64,000 bases of DNA, taken from contig JABTUM010000001.1 in assembly GCA_015075375.1 (NCBI GenBank), positions 305,201 to 369,200 on the forward strand, read 5' to 3'. Of this stretch, positions 51,810 through 59,681 are shown piece after piece. Both the position numbers and the translations under genes were made by a program. The notes beneath the pieces were generated by a model. That model worked only from the letters and a program-made list of their open reading frames with translations, searched no databases and was not told the DNA's origin. Numbering within the stretch: the first letter of the stretch is position 1; the number at the start of each line of letters is the position of its first letter. Source of the DNA: Planctomycetota bacterium. Lineage in GTDB: Bacteria > Planctomycetota > SZUA-567 > H5-PLA8.

Positions 51810-53282
51810 CTACGCTTCCCTCGGCGCCCCGTCGTATTTCTCCAGCCACGCCGCGTGCGCCTCGCGGCCGGTCTCGCGGAGAAACGCCGCGAACCCCGGA
51901 AGGTTCTTCGCGTTCGCGTGCAACGGGCCGCCTTCGGCGATCACCTGATGCAACGGATCGGGCTGCCCGCTCTTCTTCAACTGCTCCGCCACCCAGCCGT
52001 CGATGATCCGCAAGCCGTGGTTCACCAGGTCCGGCCGCTTCGACGCCAGGTTGTGCTGCTCGTGCGGATCGTCCTTCAAATTGAAGAGCATCAGGCTCGG
52101 GAAATTCTTGTGCCCCGTGTGATACGTGCGGATCAGGATCCAATCGTCCCAGCGCGCCGAACGCTGGCAGCTCCACGCCCCCTGGCTCAAGACCAGACTC
52201 TCGCGCCCCGTCTCCTTCCCGCTGCGCAACGTCTCCGCGAACGATTGGCCGTCCCAGCATTCCGGCTGCGTGCCGCCGAAAAGGTCCACCAGCGTGCTCG
52301 CCAGATCGATGTTGTAGTGCTTGCCCTTGAAGACCCGCCCGGCCTTGTCGTCGGTCAGCCCCGGCCACTTCACGATCAGCGGGACGTTGTTCGTGATCTG
52401 GTCCGCCGTCTGGTGGTCGCCCCAGACTTCCAGTTCGCCGTGGTTCTCGCCGTGGTCCGAACTGACGATGATCGCCGTGTCCTCGTAGATGCCCAGATCC
52501 TTCAGCTTCTGGACCACCTTCCCGACGTAGTGGTCGGCGTAGTGAATCCCCGTGTCGTACCCGTCGATCCACTTTTTGAAATCCGCCGGCGTCTTGATCT
52601 CGTGGACGCCGCGCGGCCACGGCAGCTTATCGGCCTTGTAGTTCGAATGCGGGCGCTGGATGTCGTGCGGACTGTAGCTCTGGCGCTGCTTGTCGATCAC
52701 GCTTTGCGTCACCCACGCGGGCGGCGGATCGTCCTTGAACGGCTCGCCGTACTCCAGCGGCGTGTCGTACGGCGTATGCGGATCCCAATAGTTGAAATGC
52801 AGGAACCACTTGTCGCGCTTCGCGTTGTTCTCCAGCCAGCGCTCGACGTACGGATACACCACCTCCGCGCGCTCGTGCCCGTTGCTCCCGCTGTCGAACG
52901 TCTCGTGGAAGCCCTCCCAGACATGGTACGCGCTGTGCCGGTGCGGGAACGGGCTGATCGAAGCCGTGTACCAACCCGCCTGCCGCAGCCGTTCGGCCAG
53001 CGCCCAGTCCGTGCTCTTGCTCCGAAAGCCGCGCCCCGGCCCCTCGACCCGGATATCCGCCTGCGTCCCGCCGTGGTTCACCACGCCCGTGTGAATCCCG
53101 AAGCGGCCCGTAAACAACGCCGTCCGCGAAGGCAGACACGGCGTGTCCGTCGCGTAGTAATTGGTGAAGCGCACGCCCTGCGCGGCCAAGGCGTCGAGGT
53201 TCGGCGAAGTCTTGCGGTGGTAGCCGTAACAACTCAAGTGGTCGGTGCGCATCGAATCGATGTCGATGTAGATCACGCGCAT
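51810..53282 (-). CDS. Sulfatase, Cys-type (second of a tandem pair)
   Basis: 490 aa. Formylglycine signature TDTPC49LPSRTALFTG, metal ligands D7 and D9 (VIYIDIDS), and DHGENHGELEVWGDHQ. It is clearly a paralogue of the neighbour at 50205-51650: equal spacing, the same DHL.CYGY block and similar C-termini. It has no N-terminal signal peptide. The ATG at 53282 follows AAGGAG. The two probably arose by duplication and act on related sulfate esters. The kinase at 56607 carries the only FGE-like domain seen in the window. Confidence 0.94.
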   Translation of the reverse strand: MRVIYIDIDSMRTDHLSCYGYHRKTSPNLDALAAQGVRFTNYYATDTPCLPSRTALFTGRFGIHTGVVNHGGTQADIRVEGPGRGFRSKSTDWALAERLRQAGWYTASISPFPHRHSAYHVWEGFHETFDSGSNGHERAEVVYPYVERWLENNAKRDKWFLHFNYWDPHTPYDTPLEYGEPFKDDPPPAWVTQSVIDKQRQSYSPHDIQRPHSNYKADKLPWPRGVHEIKTPADFKKWIDGYDTGIHYADHYVGKVVQKLKDLGIYEDTAIIVSSDHGENHGELEVWGDHQTADQITNNVPLIVKWPGLTDDKAGRVFKGKHYNIDLASTLVDLFGGTQPECWDGQSFAETLRSGKETGRESLVLSQGAWSCQRSARWDDWILIRTYHTGHKNFPSLMLFNLKDDPHEQHNLASKRPDLVNHGLRIIDGWVAEQLKKSGQPDPLHQVIAEGGPLHANAKNLPGFAAFLRETGREAHAAWLEKYDGAPREA

Positions 53283-53410
53283 GGCGTCGGACTCCTTACC
53301 GAGGTTCGTTCCGTACTTATATCATACACCGATAGAAATATCCAGAATGGCGGCCGGAGAACTTTCGAATAATTCTATAACATCAATGACTGCAAACATT
53401 AAGAGGGCCG

Positions 53411-53519
53411 TTGGTTGCCCCGAAGGGGCATTCTTGGAAAGCCCAGGGCAAGCCGCGCAAAGCGCGGCGACGCCCTGGGTAAAGCCCGCCTAAAACCGCC
53501 TGCCCTGAAAGGGCAGCCT
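53411..53519 (+). repeat. REP-like element A (RAYT-associated palindrome)
   Basis: 109 bp composed of nested hairpins: GCCCCGAAGGGGC at the left end, CCCAGGGC...GCCCTGGG enclosing CCGCGCAAAGCGCGG in the middle, and GCCCTGAAAGGGC at the right end. It is about 94% identical to element C at 54314-54422 and ends within the stop codon of the RAYT gene. Confidence 0.85.
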
Positions 53520-53970
53520 AATCCCACACATACCGCTCATCGAATTCCACGCGATATCGGGACAACAAGGCCCGCAATTCATCCTGAAACGAAACCTTGC
53601 GATGTCGCACTCTTTGATTGCGAATATAGGTTCGGCACGCGGCAACGCCCGATTCGCCGATGGAGAACGCCGCATACCCGCCTTGCCAATAAAAGGACCG
53701 GTACTCGCCGCCCTTGCTTTTGATCCAACCGGAACTGCTGTGCTTCAACTCTTTGATCAGATCGGCTACCGATACTTTCCGGCCCAGCGAACAGAGCACA
53801 TGAACGTGATCGTCCGAGCCGCCGATCTCGAGCGCGAGCGATTCGAGCCTGCGCAACACGGTGGCCATATACGCATGCAACTCCGGCTCTATGCTCAAAT
53901 TGATCGACGGAACGCGACCCTTTGTCGAAAAGACGATGTGAACCAGAATTTTTGCGAGCGATTGCGCCAT
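53518..53970 (-). CDS. REP-associated tyrosine transposase (RAYT, Y1_Tnp/IS200-like)
   Basis: 150 aa. The HUH motif is DDHVHVLCSL (His-Val-His, about residues 54-62), and the catalytic Tyr is in ACRTYIRNQ (about 114). The block LVHIVFSTKGRVPSI at the start and KSKGGEYRSFYWQGGYAAFSIGESG are typical of RAYT/TnpA_REP proteins. These single-strand transposases recognise REP hairpins and are thought to spread them. The gene is bracketed exactly by REP-like elements in inverted orientation (53411-53519 and 53988-54098). Its G+C (about 52% by eye) is lower than the neighbours, which suggests transfer. Probably domesticated or still active; nothing in it looks broken. Confidence 0.93.
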   Translation of the reverse strand: MAQSLAKILVHIVFSTKGRVPSINLSIEPELHAYMATVLRRLESLALEIGGSDDHVHVLCSLGRKVSVADLIKELKHSSSGWIKSKGGEYRSFYWQGGYAAFSIGESGVAACRTYIRNQRVRHRKVSFQDELRALLSRYRVEFDERYVWD

Positions 53971-53987
53971 CGCAAATTCCCCGATTT

Positions 53988-54098
53988 AGGCTGCCCCTTC
54001 AGGGCAGCCACACGTGGTGGCATCCATTCCCCAGGGCGGCGTCGCGCCTGCGGCACTCCTTGCCCTGGGCTTTCTAAGAATGCCCCTTCGGGGCAACC
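53988..54098 (-). repeat. REP-like element B (inverted copy, partly diverged)
   Basis: Reverse-complement relative of elements A and C: it keeps the end hairpins (CTGCCCCTTCAGGGCAG and GCCCCTTCGGGGC) and the CCCAGGGC/GCCCTGGG core, but the inside is rearranged. It sits 17 bp before the RAYT start. Confidence 0.75.
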
Positions 54099-54313
54099 TT
54101 TTAACGAACTTGCACTCAGGTGTTCCAACTTATTCTGAATCCATACTCACGAAATGTCCATGTACAGACAAACCCGATTGACTTGGTCATATGACCAGGA
54201 TTTAGGCCAGACATGAAAGAAGATTCAATGCTCCATCGGAGTTCCATAGGCCCCCAGTACAAAATGACTCGTAGCCCAAACCGTGAACTCGATTGCCCAA
54301 AATGAAATGGCAG

Positions 54314-54422
54314 TTGGTTGCCCCGAAAGGGCATGCTTGGAAAGCCCAGGGCAAGCTGCGCAAAGCGCAGCGACGCCCTGGGTAAAGCCCGCCCAAAACC
54401 GCCTGCCCTGAAAGGACAGCCT
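54314..54422 (+). repeat. REP-like element C (solo copy)
   Basis: 109 bp, same orientation and length as element A, with about six differences. Two of these form a compensatory pair that keeps the central hairpin (CTGCGC...GCGCAG against CCGCGC...GCGCGG). It has no transposase of its own. The 54099-54313 stretch between B and C shows no credible gene. Confidence 0.85.
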
Positions 54423-54623
54423 CATTAACTACCGATTGCACTCGTGCCGCACCTTGTGCGCCCGAAAGTACGCAGAGCGTTATTCAATTATAGCAGTTTT
54501 ATGGCAGAATCGAATTTTTGCCCGACGTGCACACCCGAACTCGACCGCTCGGTCGGCTTATTTAAACCCAATAAACTCGTCGGAAATTCCGGCGCACCTG
54601 TGCGCCATCGCGCACATCGTGAA

Positions 54624-54639
54624 TGTTCCACGTGGAACA
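54624..54639. other. parS-type centromere site (ParB binding)
   Basis: TGTTCCACGTGGAACA is a perfect 16-bp palindrome, equal to the known chromosomal parS sequence variant (consensus TGTTNCACGTGNAACA); with flanking A/T the symmetry extends to 18 bp. It lies in the intergenic gap between the REP elements and gpmI. parS sites cluster around the replication origin in nearly all bacteria that have them. No parA/parB gene is in the window. Confidence 0.85.
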
Positions 54640-54671
54640 TGGGCCCCGTTCCGCCGGCCACGACCACCGAA

Positions 54672-56294
54672 TCAGAGCTCGATCAATACCTCGCCGTCCA
54701 TCTCCTTCGACGGCTTCACGCCCAACATATAGAGAAGCGTCGGAGCGAGGTCGCCCAGCCGCCCGCTCTTCAACTTCGCCTTCTTAAACCGTTCGCTAAC
54801 CAGGAAACACGGCACCGGGTTCGTCGTATGCGCCGTATGCGGCCCGTTACTGGCCTCGTCCCACATCTGCTCGCAGTTCCCGTGATCCGCCGTAACCAGC
54901 ACATCGCCATGCATTTCCAAAATCGCCGCCGCGAGCCGCCCCACGCCCGCGTCCACCGTCTCCACCGCCTTGATCGCCGCTTCCAAGACGCCCGTATGCC
55001 CCACCATGTCACCGTTTGCGTAATTCAATACCAGCAGATCGAACGCTCCGCTCTTGATCGCCGCCACCGCCTTATCGGTCAATTCCGGCGCGCTCATCTC
55101 GGGCTGCAGGTCGTACGTCGCGACTTTCGGGCTGTTCGCCATCACCCGCTCTTCGCCCGGAAACGGCGCTTCGCGGCCGCCGTTCAGGAAGAACGTCACG
55201 TGCGGATACTTCTCCGTCTCGGCCGCGTGGAACTGCTTAAGCCCCGCCGCGCTCACGACTTCCGCCAGCGTCCCGGTCAGCTCGCTCGAATCGAACGCCA
55301 CCGGCACGTCGAAACCCGCGCGGTAATCGGTCAGCGTCACCAGATGAATCTTCGGCCGGCCGCGCCGCTCGAAGCCCGGATTCGGATCGTTCTTCGTCTT
55401 CGCTTCGAAGTCCGCCTCGATCAGCGTGCGGATGATCTCCCGCGGCCGGTCGCTGCGATGATTAAAGCTAATCACCGCATCGCCTTCCTGGATCCGCCCC
55501 ACCGGCTTGCCGTGCTCGTCCACGATCACCGTGGGCCGGATGAACTCGTCCGTCTCCGCCGGAGTCGCGTCGCCTTTCGAGTGCGCGTCCGCGCGAGCGT
55601 ACGCCGCGTGCACGGCTTCTTCGGCGCTGCGCGCCGTAAACGGCGCTTCGCCCAAGACCATCGCGTCGTACGCCAACTTCACGCGGCTCCAGCGTTTATC
55701 GCGATCCATCGCGTAGTAACGCCCGATCACCGTCCCAATCGTCCCCGCGTCGTAGAGGTCCAGCTTGCGCTGCAAATCGGCGATCACCGCCGCGCCCGAA
55801 CGCGGCGCCGTATCGCGCCCGTCCGTGAACGCATGGAAAACCACCCGGTCGCCCGTCAGCCCCATCCGCCGCGCCAAGCGCAGGATCGCGAAGTAATGCT
55901 CGTCGCAACTGTGGACGTACGCCGAACTTACCAGGCCGAACAGATGCAGCTTCGTGCCCTGCTTCTTCGCGTGCTCGCACGCGCCCACCAGCGCCGGATT
56001 GGAGTTGATGCTTCCGTCGGCGACGGCATTCGTGATCCGCATCAGCTCCTGCCAGACCACCCGGCCGCCGCCGATGTTCAAGTGCCCGACTTCGCTGTTC
56101 CCCATCGTGCCCTTCGGCAGCCCCACATCCGTCCCGCTCGTGCGCAGCGTCGTATACGGATACTCGCGCGTAAACCGAGTCACGTTCGGCGTCTGCGCCA
56201 GCTTCACCGCGTTGTATTCCTTCGCTTCGCGCAAGCCCCAGCCGTCCATGACGATCAGCATGACGGGGCCTTTTCGAGGAGCAGGAGTCGGCAT
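54672..56294 (-). CDS. gpmI: 2,3-bisphosphoglycerate-independent phosphoglycerate mutase
   Basis: 540 aa, full length. Metal-binding Asp17 is in LIVMDGWGLRE, and the phosphorylated catalytic Ser67 in GTMGNS67EVGHLNIGGGR. The C-terminal blocks LVLNYANGDMVGHTGVLEAAIKAVETVD and VLVTADHGNCEQM hold the remaining Mn ligands. It interconverts 3- and 2-phosphoglycerate in glycolysis. The N-terminus (MPTPAPRKGP) is slightly extended but the ATG at 56294 has AAGGA 7 bp upstream. It is a single-gene unit with a long 5' gap shared with the kinase gene. Confidence 0.97.
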   Translation of the reverse strand: MPTPAPRKGPVMLIVMDGWGLREAKEYNAVKLAQTPNVTRFTREYPYTTLRTSGTDVGLPKGTMGNSEVGHLNIGGGRVVWQELMRITNAVADGSINSNPALVGACEHAKKQGTKLHLFGLVSSAYVHSCDEHYFAILRLARRMGLTGDRVVFHAFTDGRDTAPRSGAAVIADLQRKLDLYDAGTIGTVIGRYYAMDRDKRWSRVKLAYDAMVLGEAPFTARSAEEAVHAAYARADAHSKGDATPAETDEFIRPTVIVDEHGKPVGRIQEGDAVISFNHRSDRPREIIRTLIEADFEAKTKNDPNPGFERRGRPKIHLVTLTDYRAGFDVPVAFDSSELTGTLAEVVSAAGLKQFHAAETEKYPHVTFFLNGGREAPFPGEERVMANSPKVATYDLQPEMSAPELTDKAVAAIKSGAFDLLVLNYANGDMVGHTGVLEAAIKAVETVDAGVGRLAAAILEMHGDVLVTADHGNCEQMWDEASNGPHTAHTTNPVPCFLVSERFKKAKLKSGRLGDLAPTLLYMLGVKPSKEMDGEVLIEL

Positions 56295-56606
56295 GGGCGT
56301 TCCTTATTTAGCGTGGTCCGCAAGCTTTCCTGCGCACAGATTAGAACTGCACGTGCACGCTTGCAACGCGCTTATACACCGCGAAGCCGCTACTAAGTTC
56401 AGGCTCTATTAGAAGATGTGTCAAGACGGTGCACCACGAGAAGCTAATGGCACGCGATCGGACCGCGATTTCCGCCCCTTTCCGCACTCGTGATTGTTCG
56501 TGCACGTGTGAATAAAGTGTTTTGAGTAAAGAGTTTACGCAATAGAATTCAACTTATGCACGACGTAAACTAAAGGACGGTATTTCGCACCCTTGAGGAG
56601 TGGCTC
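56295..56606. promoter_or_regulatory. Divergent promoter region of gpmI and the kinase gene
   Basis: 312 bp without a credible gene, more A/T-rich than its surroundings. The 8-mer TGCACGTG occurs twice (56348-56355, within the palindrome TGCACGTGCA, and 56501-56508). This could be a regulator site; it does not fit parS, because the outer TGTT/AACA arms are missing. GAGGAG at 56595-56600 is the kinase ribosome-binding site. Confidence 0.4.
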
Positions 56607-59600
56607 ATGATCGCCAAGCAGCAAACGATGGTCATCGGTGGCTATCAGTTGATGGAGAAGCTCGGCCAAGGCGGCATGGGCACGGTCTATAAAGCCAAGC
56701 AACTCTCGATGGAACGCATCGTCGCGGTCAAGATTCTCCCGCCTAAGTTCAGCCACGACCAGCAGTTCGTCGATCGCTTCGTGCGCGAAGCGCGGCTGGC
56801 CGGACGCTTGAACCACGAGAACATCGTCAGCGCCATCGACGTCGGCGAAGACCAAGGCTACCACTTTATCGCCATGGAGTTCATCGAAGGCACGACGGTT
56901 TCGGGGCTGCTGAAAAAGAGCGGCGCGCTGCCCGAAAAAGAAGCGCTTCAGATCTGCCGCCAGGTCGCCAAAGGCTTGCAAGGCGCGCACGAGCAAAAGC
57001 TTATCCACCGCGATATCAAGCCCGACAACATCATGATCGACAAGCGTGGCGTCGTGAAAGTGATGGACCTCGGCCTCGCGCGCTCAACCCAAGACGACAC
57101 GAGCCTCACACAGACTGGGATGGCGCTGGGCACGCCGCACTACGCGAGCCCCGAGCAAGCCCGCGGCGACAAGGATATCGATCACCGCTGCGACTTTTAC
57201 TCGTTGGGCGCCACGCTTTACCACATGGTGACGGGCTTCACGCCGTATAACGGCGAGACGGCGGCCGTGATCATGGCTTCGCACCTGATGGACGATCCGG
57301 TACCCGCGCACGAACGCGCGCCCGAGCGCGAAATCAGCGACGCGGCCAGCGAACTGATCATGCTGCTGATGAGCAAAGATCGCGAGCAGCGCCCCAAGGA
57401 TGCCGCGGAAGTGATTGCGTTGATGGAAGATGCGATCGCCGGCACGCCGCCGGCAGGCGCGGGCGGCGCGGGCATGGGCGGCAAACGCCGCACCGGCCGG
57501 CACGCCCCGGTCGGCCAACCGGGCATGAAAAGCGGCACCCGCCGCGGCACCGGGCAGTTCGTCCCAGTCGATGCGCGCCGCAGCGTGGTTGTGGATCGTT
57601 CCGCTAAGTCCGCCCCACGGCGAGGCGTAGATGCGCCGGGCGGAAACGGCATGAATCCCGTCATGGTCGGCGCGGCTGTGGCCGGTGTGGTTCTGCTGGG
57701 CGGTTTTGCCTTGATGCTCGGCGGCGGCGGCGAAAAGCCCGCGCCCAAGCGCGCCGAACGCGTGGCCGTTGAAGAACCGGCTCCGGCGCCGAAACCGGCC
57801 GCCCAGCCCGCGCCGATCCGGCCCGTGCCGGTGGCGACCGCGCCCGTTCCGCAACCGGTTCAGGCCCAGCCTCCAGCCGAGCCGCCCCAGGGGCAAACCC
57901 AGCCGCAGGATCCGCCTGAAGTGGCGGCCAAGCCGGAACCTCAAGCGCCCCAACCGGTTCCGCCTCCTCCACCGCAACAGATCGCGCATCAGCCGGTCGA
58001 ACCCGCGGCACCCAAGCCCGCTCCGGCCGCTCAAGCGTCCGACTCGGCCGCGCTGGATGCCGCCCGCGCCGCGTACGCGCCGATGCGCGCCCAGATCTCC
58101 GATCTGGTCAAAGAGTTAAAGGTAACGGAAGCCGGCGCGCTGATGCGCAAAGCGCAGCAAGACCCCAAGCTCGCCGCACTCAAGCCCGAACTTAAAGAAG
58201 ACTCGGCGGACATCGAACGCCTCGGCAAACTCCTGGCGCAAGCCGAACAAAACGTGCCGCTGCGCAAAGGGCAGCCGATGCGCTTCAAAGGCAACGACAG
58301 CATCATCAACGATTTACGCAACGGTAAGGTCGAAGTGACCGTGAAAGAGCGCGGTCAATCGCTGATGCTTCTGGAGTCCATGAACAAGCTGGGCACGCAG
58401 GAAATCCTGGCCTTCTTCGATGCGAAGCCCGAGCTGCCCGAATTAGACGCTCAGCGCGCCCGGGCCGTGCTGCACCTGGCGGTGCAGGATCTCGACGCCG
58501 CGCGGCCCGTTCTGGAGAAGCTCCCGGAAGACGTTCGCGCGCGCTACGCGGATCAGGTGGACGCGCTTCAGAAAGCCCGCGACGCCGCCGAGCGCGCTCA
58601 GGCCGTCGCCAAAGCGCAAGACGAGTTGAAGCGCGAACTTTCACAGATCGACAACGCGATCAAAGCCAAGCAGTTCGAACCGGCCCAGCAGCGCCTCGAC
58701 GCCCTGAAGGAGAAGTTCACCGACCCCGAAGTCGTCGCGCCGTTTCAATCCGAATGGAACCGTCTGGGCGAAACCCTCCAGGCCGCCATCGGTAAACCCA
58801 AGGAAGACATGGTCTTGGTTCCGGCGGGCGATTTCTTATACGGACCCGAGCGCGAAAAGCGCAGCCTCCCCGCGTTCATGATCGACCGCTGCGAAGTCTC
58901 GAACAAGGACTACAAACTCTTCGTGAAGTGGCTCATCGCCGACGGCAACATCGAAGAGCAGGACAAGCGCTTGGCCTCCGTCCGCCACCCCGAATCACCG
59001 CGCCACGCAGGGTTGTACATTCCGCGCTACATGCCGGAACTGGGCGTATTCCTGGAATCCCGCGTACAAGCGATGACCGAACGCAAGAACGAGTCGGACG
59101 GGCCGGGCGGGCCGCGCGAAGACCACACCATGCGGCGGCGGTTCGACAGCCCCGGCGGCGAAGACCGCACCAAGGAACTCCGCTACATGCTCGAGAATAT
59201 GCACCGCTTCAAGGACGAGTTCCGTATGGCCATGGATCAAAAGGTCCATGAAGACGACCGCCCCGTCGTGGACGTGAACTGGCACTCGGCTTACAGCTAC
59301 GCAACCTGGCTGGGCAAGAAATTGCCCACGCCGGAACAGTGGGAAAAAGCCGCCCGCGGGACCGACGGGCGCAACATGCCGACCGGGAAGTGGAACGACC
59401 GCGAGGACGCCAAGAAATTCAACGGCGGGAACCAATACGAATTCCGCGACGAATTCAACGGTCCGGCCCCGGTCAACAGCATGCCCGAAGGCGCCAGCCC
59501 CTTCGGCGTGCTCCACCTGAGCGGGAACGTCTGGGAATGGATGCGCGAACCCGGCCAGACCCGCGGCGGAAGCTGGCAACTGTGCTTCGGGCATCTCTGC

Positions 59601-59678
59601 CTGGACAACCGCGGCGACACGTCCAAGGGAACCTACGCGCGCTCGATCGACCAAGGCTTCCGCTGCGTAAAGGAATAA
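56607..59678 (+). CDS. Ser/Thr protein kinase with C-terminal FGE-sulfatase domain
   Basis: 1023 aa. Residues 13-270 form an active-looking PASTA-less bacterial Ser/Thr kinase: GQGGMG loop (20-25), VAVK42, HRD136IKPDN, D154LGLA, and the APE-like ASPEQAR. A Gly/Arg-rich stretch precedes one membrane helix (VMVGAAVAGVVLLGGFALML, about 353-373), then come a Pro/Ala/Gln-rich stalk and a helical region (about 490-730). Residues about 733-1023 form an FGE-sulfatase (SUMF1-type) domain: MVLVPAGDFLYGPE, FMIDRCEVSNKDYKLFVKW, KLPTPEQWEKAARG, LSGNVWEWM, RGGSWQLC993FGHLC998 and GFRC. Kinase-FGE fusions are known in PVC bacteria, e.g. chlamydial Pkn1. Unlike many of these, two Cys with C-x4-C spacing are present. 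GAGGAG precedes the ATG. Confidence 0.93.
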   Translation: MIAKQQTMVIGGYQLMEKLGQGGMGTVYKAKQLSMERIVAVKILPPKFSHDQQFVDRFVREARLAGRLNHENIVSAIDVGEDQGYHFIAMEFIEGTTVSGLLKKSGALPEKEALQICRQVAKGLQGAHEQKLIHRDIKPDNIMIDKRGVVKVMDLGLARSTQDDTSLTQTGMALGTPHYASPEQARGDKDIDHRCDFYSLGATLYHMVTGFTPYNGETAAVIMASHLMDDPVPAHERAPEREISDAASELIMLLMSKDREQRPKDAAEVIALMEDAIAGTPPAGAGGAGMGGKRRTGRHAPVGQPGMKSGTRRGTGQFVPVDARRSVVVDRSAKSAPRRGVDAPGGNGMNPVMVGAAVAGVVLLGGFALMLGGGGEKPAPKRAERVAVEEPAPAPKPAAQPAPIRPVPVATAPVPQPVQAQPPAEPPQGQTQPQDPPEVAAKPEPQAPQPVPPPPPQQIAHQPVEPAAPKPAPAAQASDSAALDAARAAYAPMRAQISDLVKELKVTEAGALMRKAQQDPKLAALKPELKEDSADIERLGKLLAQAEQNVPLRKGQPMRFKGNDSIINDLRNGKVEVTVKERGQSLMLLESMNKLGTQEILAFFDAKPELPELDAQRARAVLHLAVQDLDAARPVLEKLPEDVRARYADQVDALQKARDAAERAQAVAKAQDELKRELSQIDNAIKAKQFEPAQQRLDALKEKFTDPEVVAPFQSEWNRLGETLQAAIGKPKEDMVLVPAGDFLYGPEREKRSLPAFMIDRCEVSNKDYKLFVKWLIADGNIEEQDKRLASVRHPESPRHAGLYIPRYMPELGVFLESRVQAMTERKNESDGPGGPREDHTMRRRFDSPGGEDRTKELRYMLENMHRFKDEFRMAMDQKVHEDDRPVVDVNWHSAYSYATWLGKKLPTPEQWEKAARGTDGRNMPTGKWNDREDAKKFNGGNQYEFRDEFNGPAPVNSMPEGASPFGVLHLSGNVWEWMREPGQTRGGSWQLCFGHLCLDNRGDTSKGTYARSIDQGFRCVKE

Positions 59679-59681
59679 TCC

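Noticed and set aside
54116..54334. A 72-codon minus-strand frame between REP elements B and C
   Set aside because: It runs into element C, has no ribosome-binding site or recognisable family, and its residues look random. It was not called as a gene.
53518..54422. A full insertion sequence with terminal inverted repeats and target duplication
   Set aside because: Y1/RAYT elements move as single strands without classic inverted repeats; the flanking repeats are REP hairpins, and no target-site duplication is expected or seen.
56348..56508. Additional parS sites at the CACGTG palindromes near gpmI and the kinase gene
   Set aside because: Only the central CACGTG agrees; the outer TGTT/AACA arms are missing in both, so they do not fit the ParB consensus.
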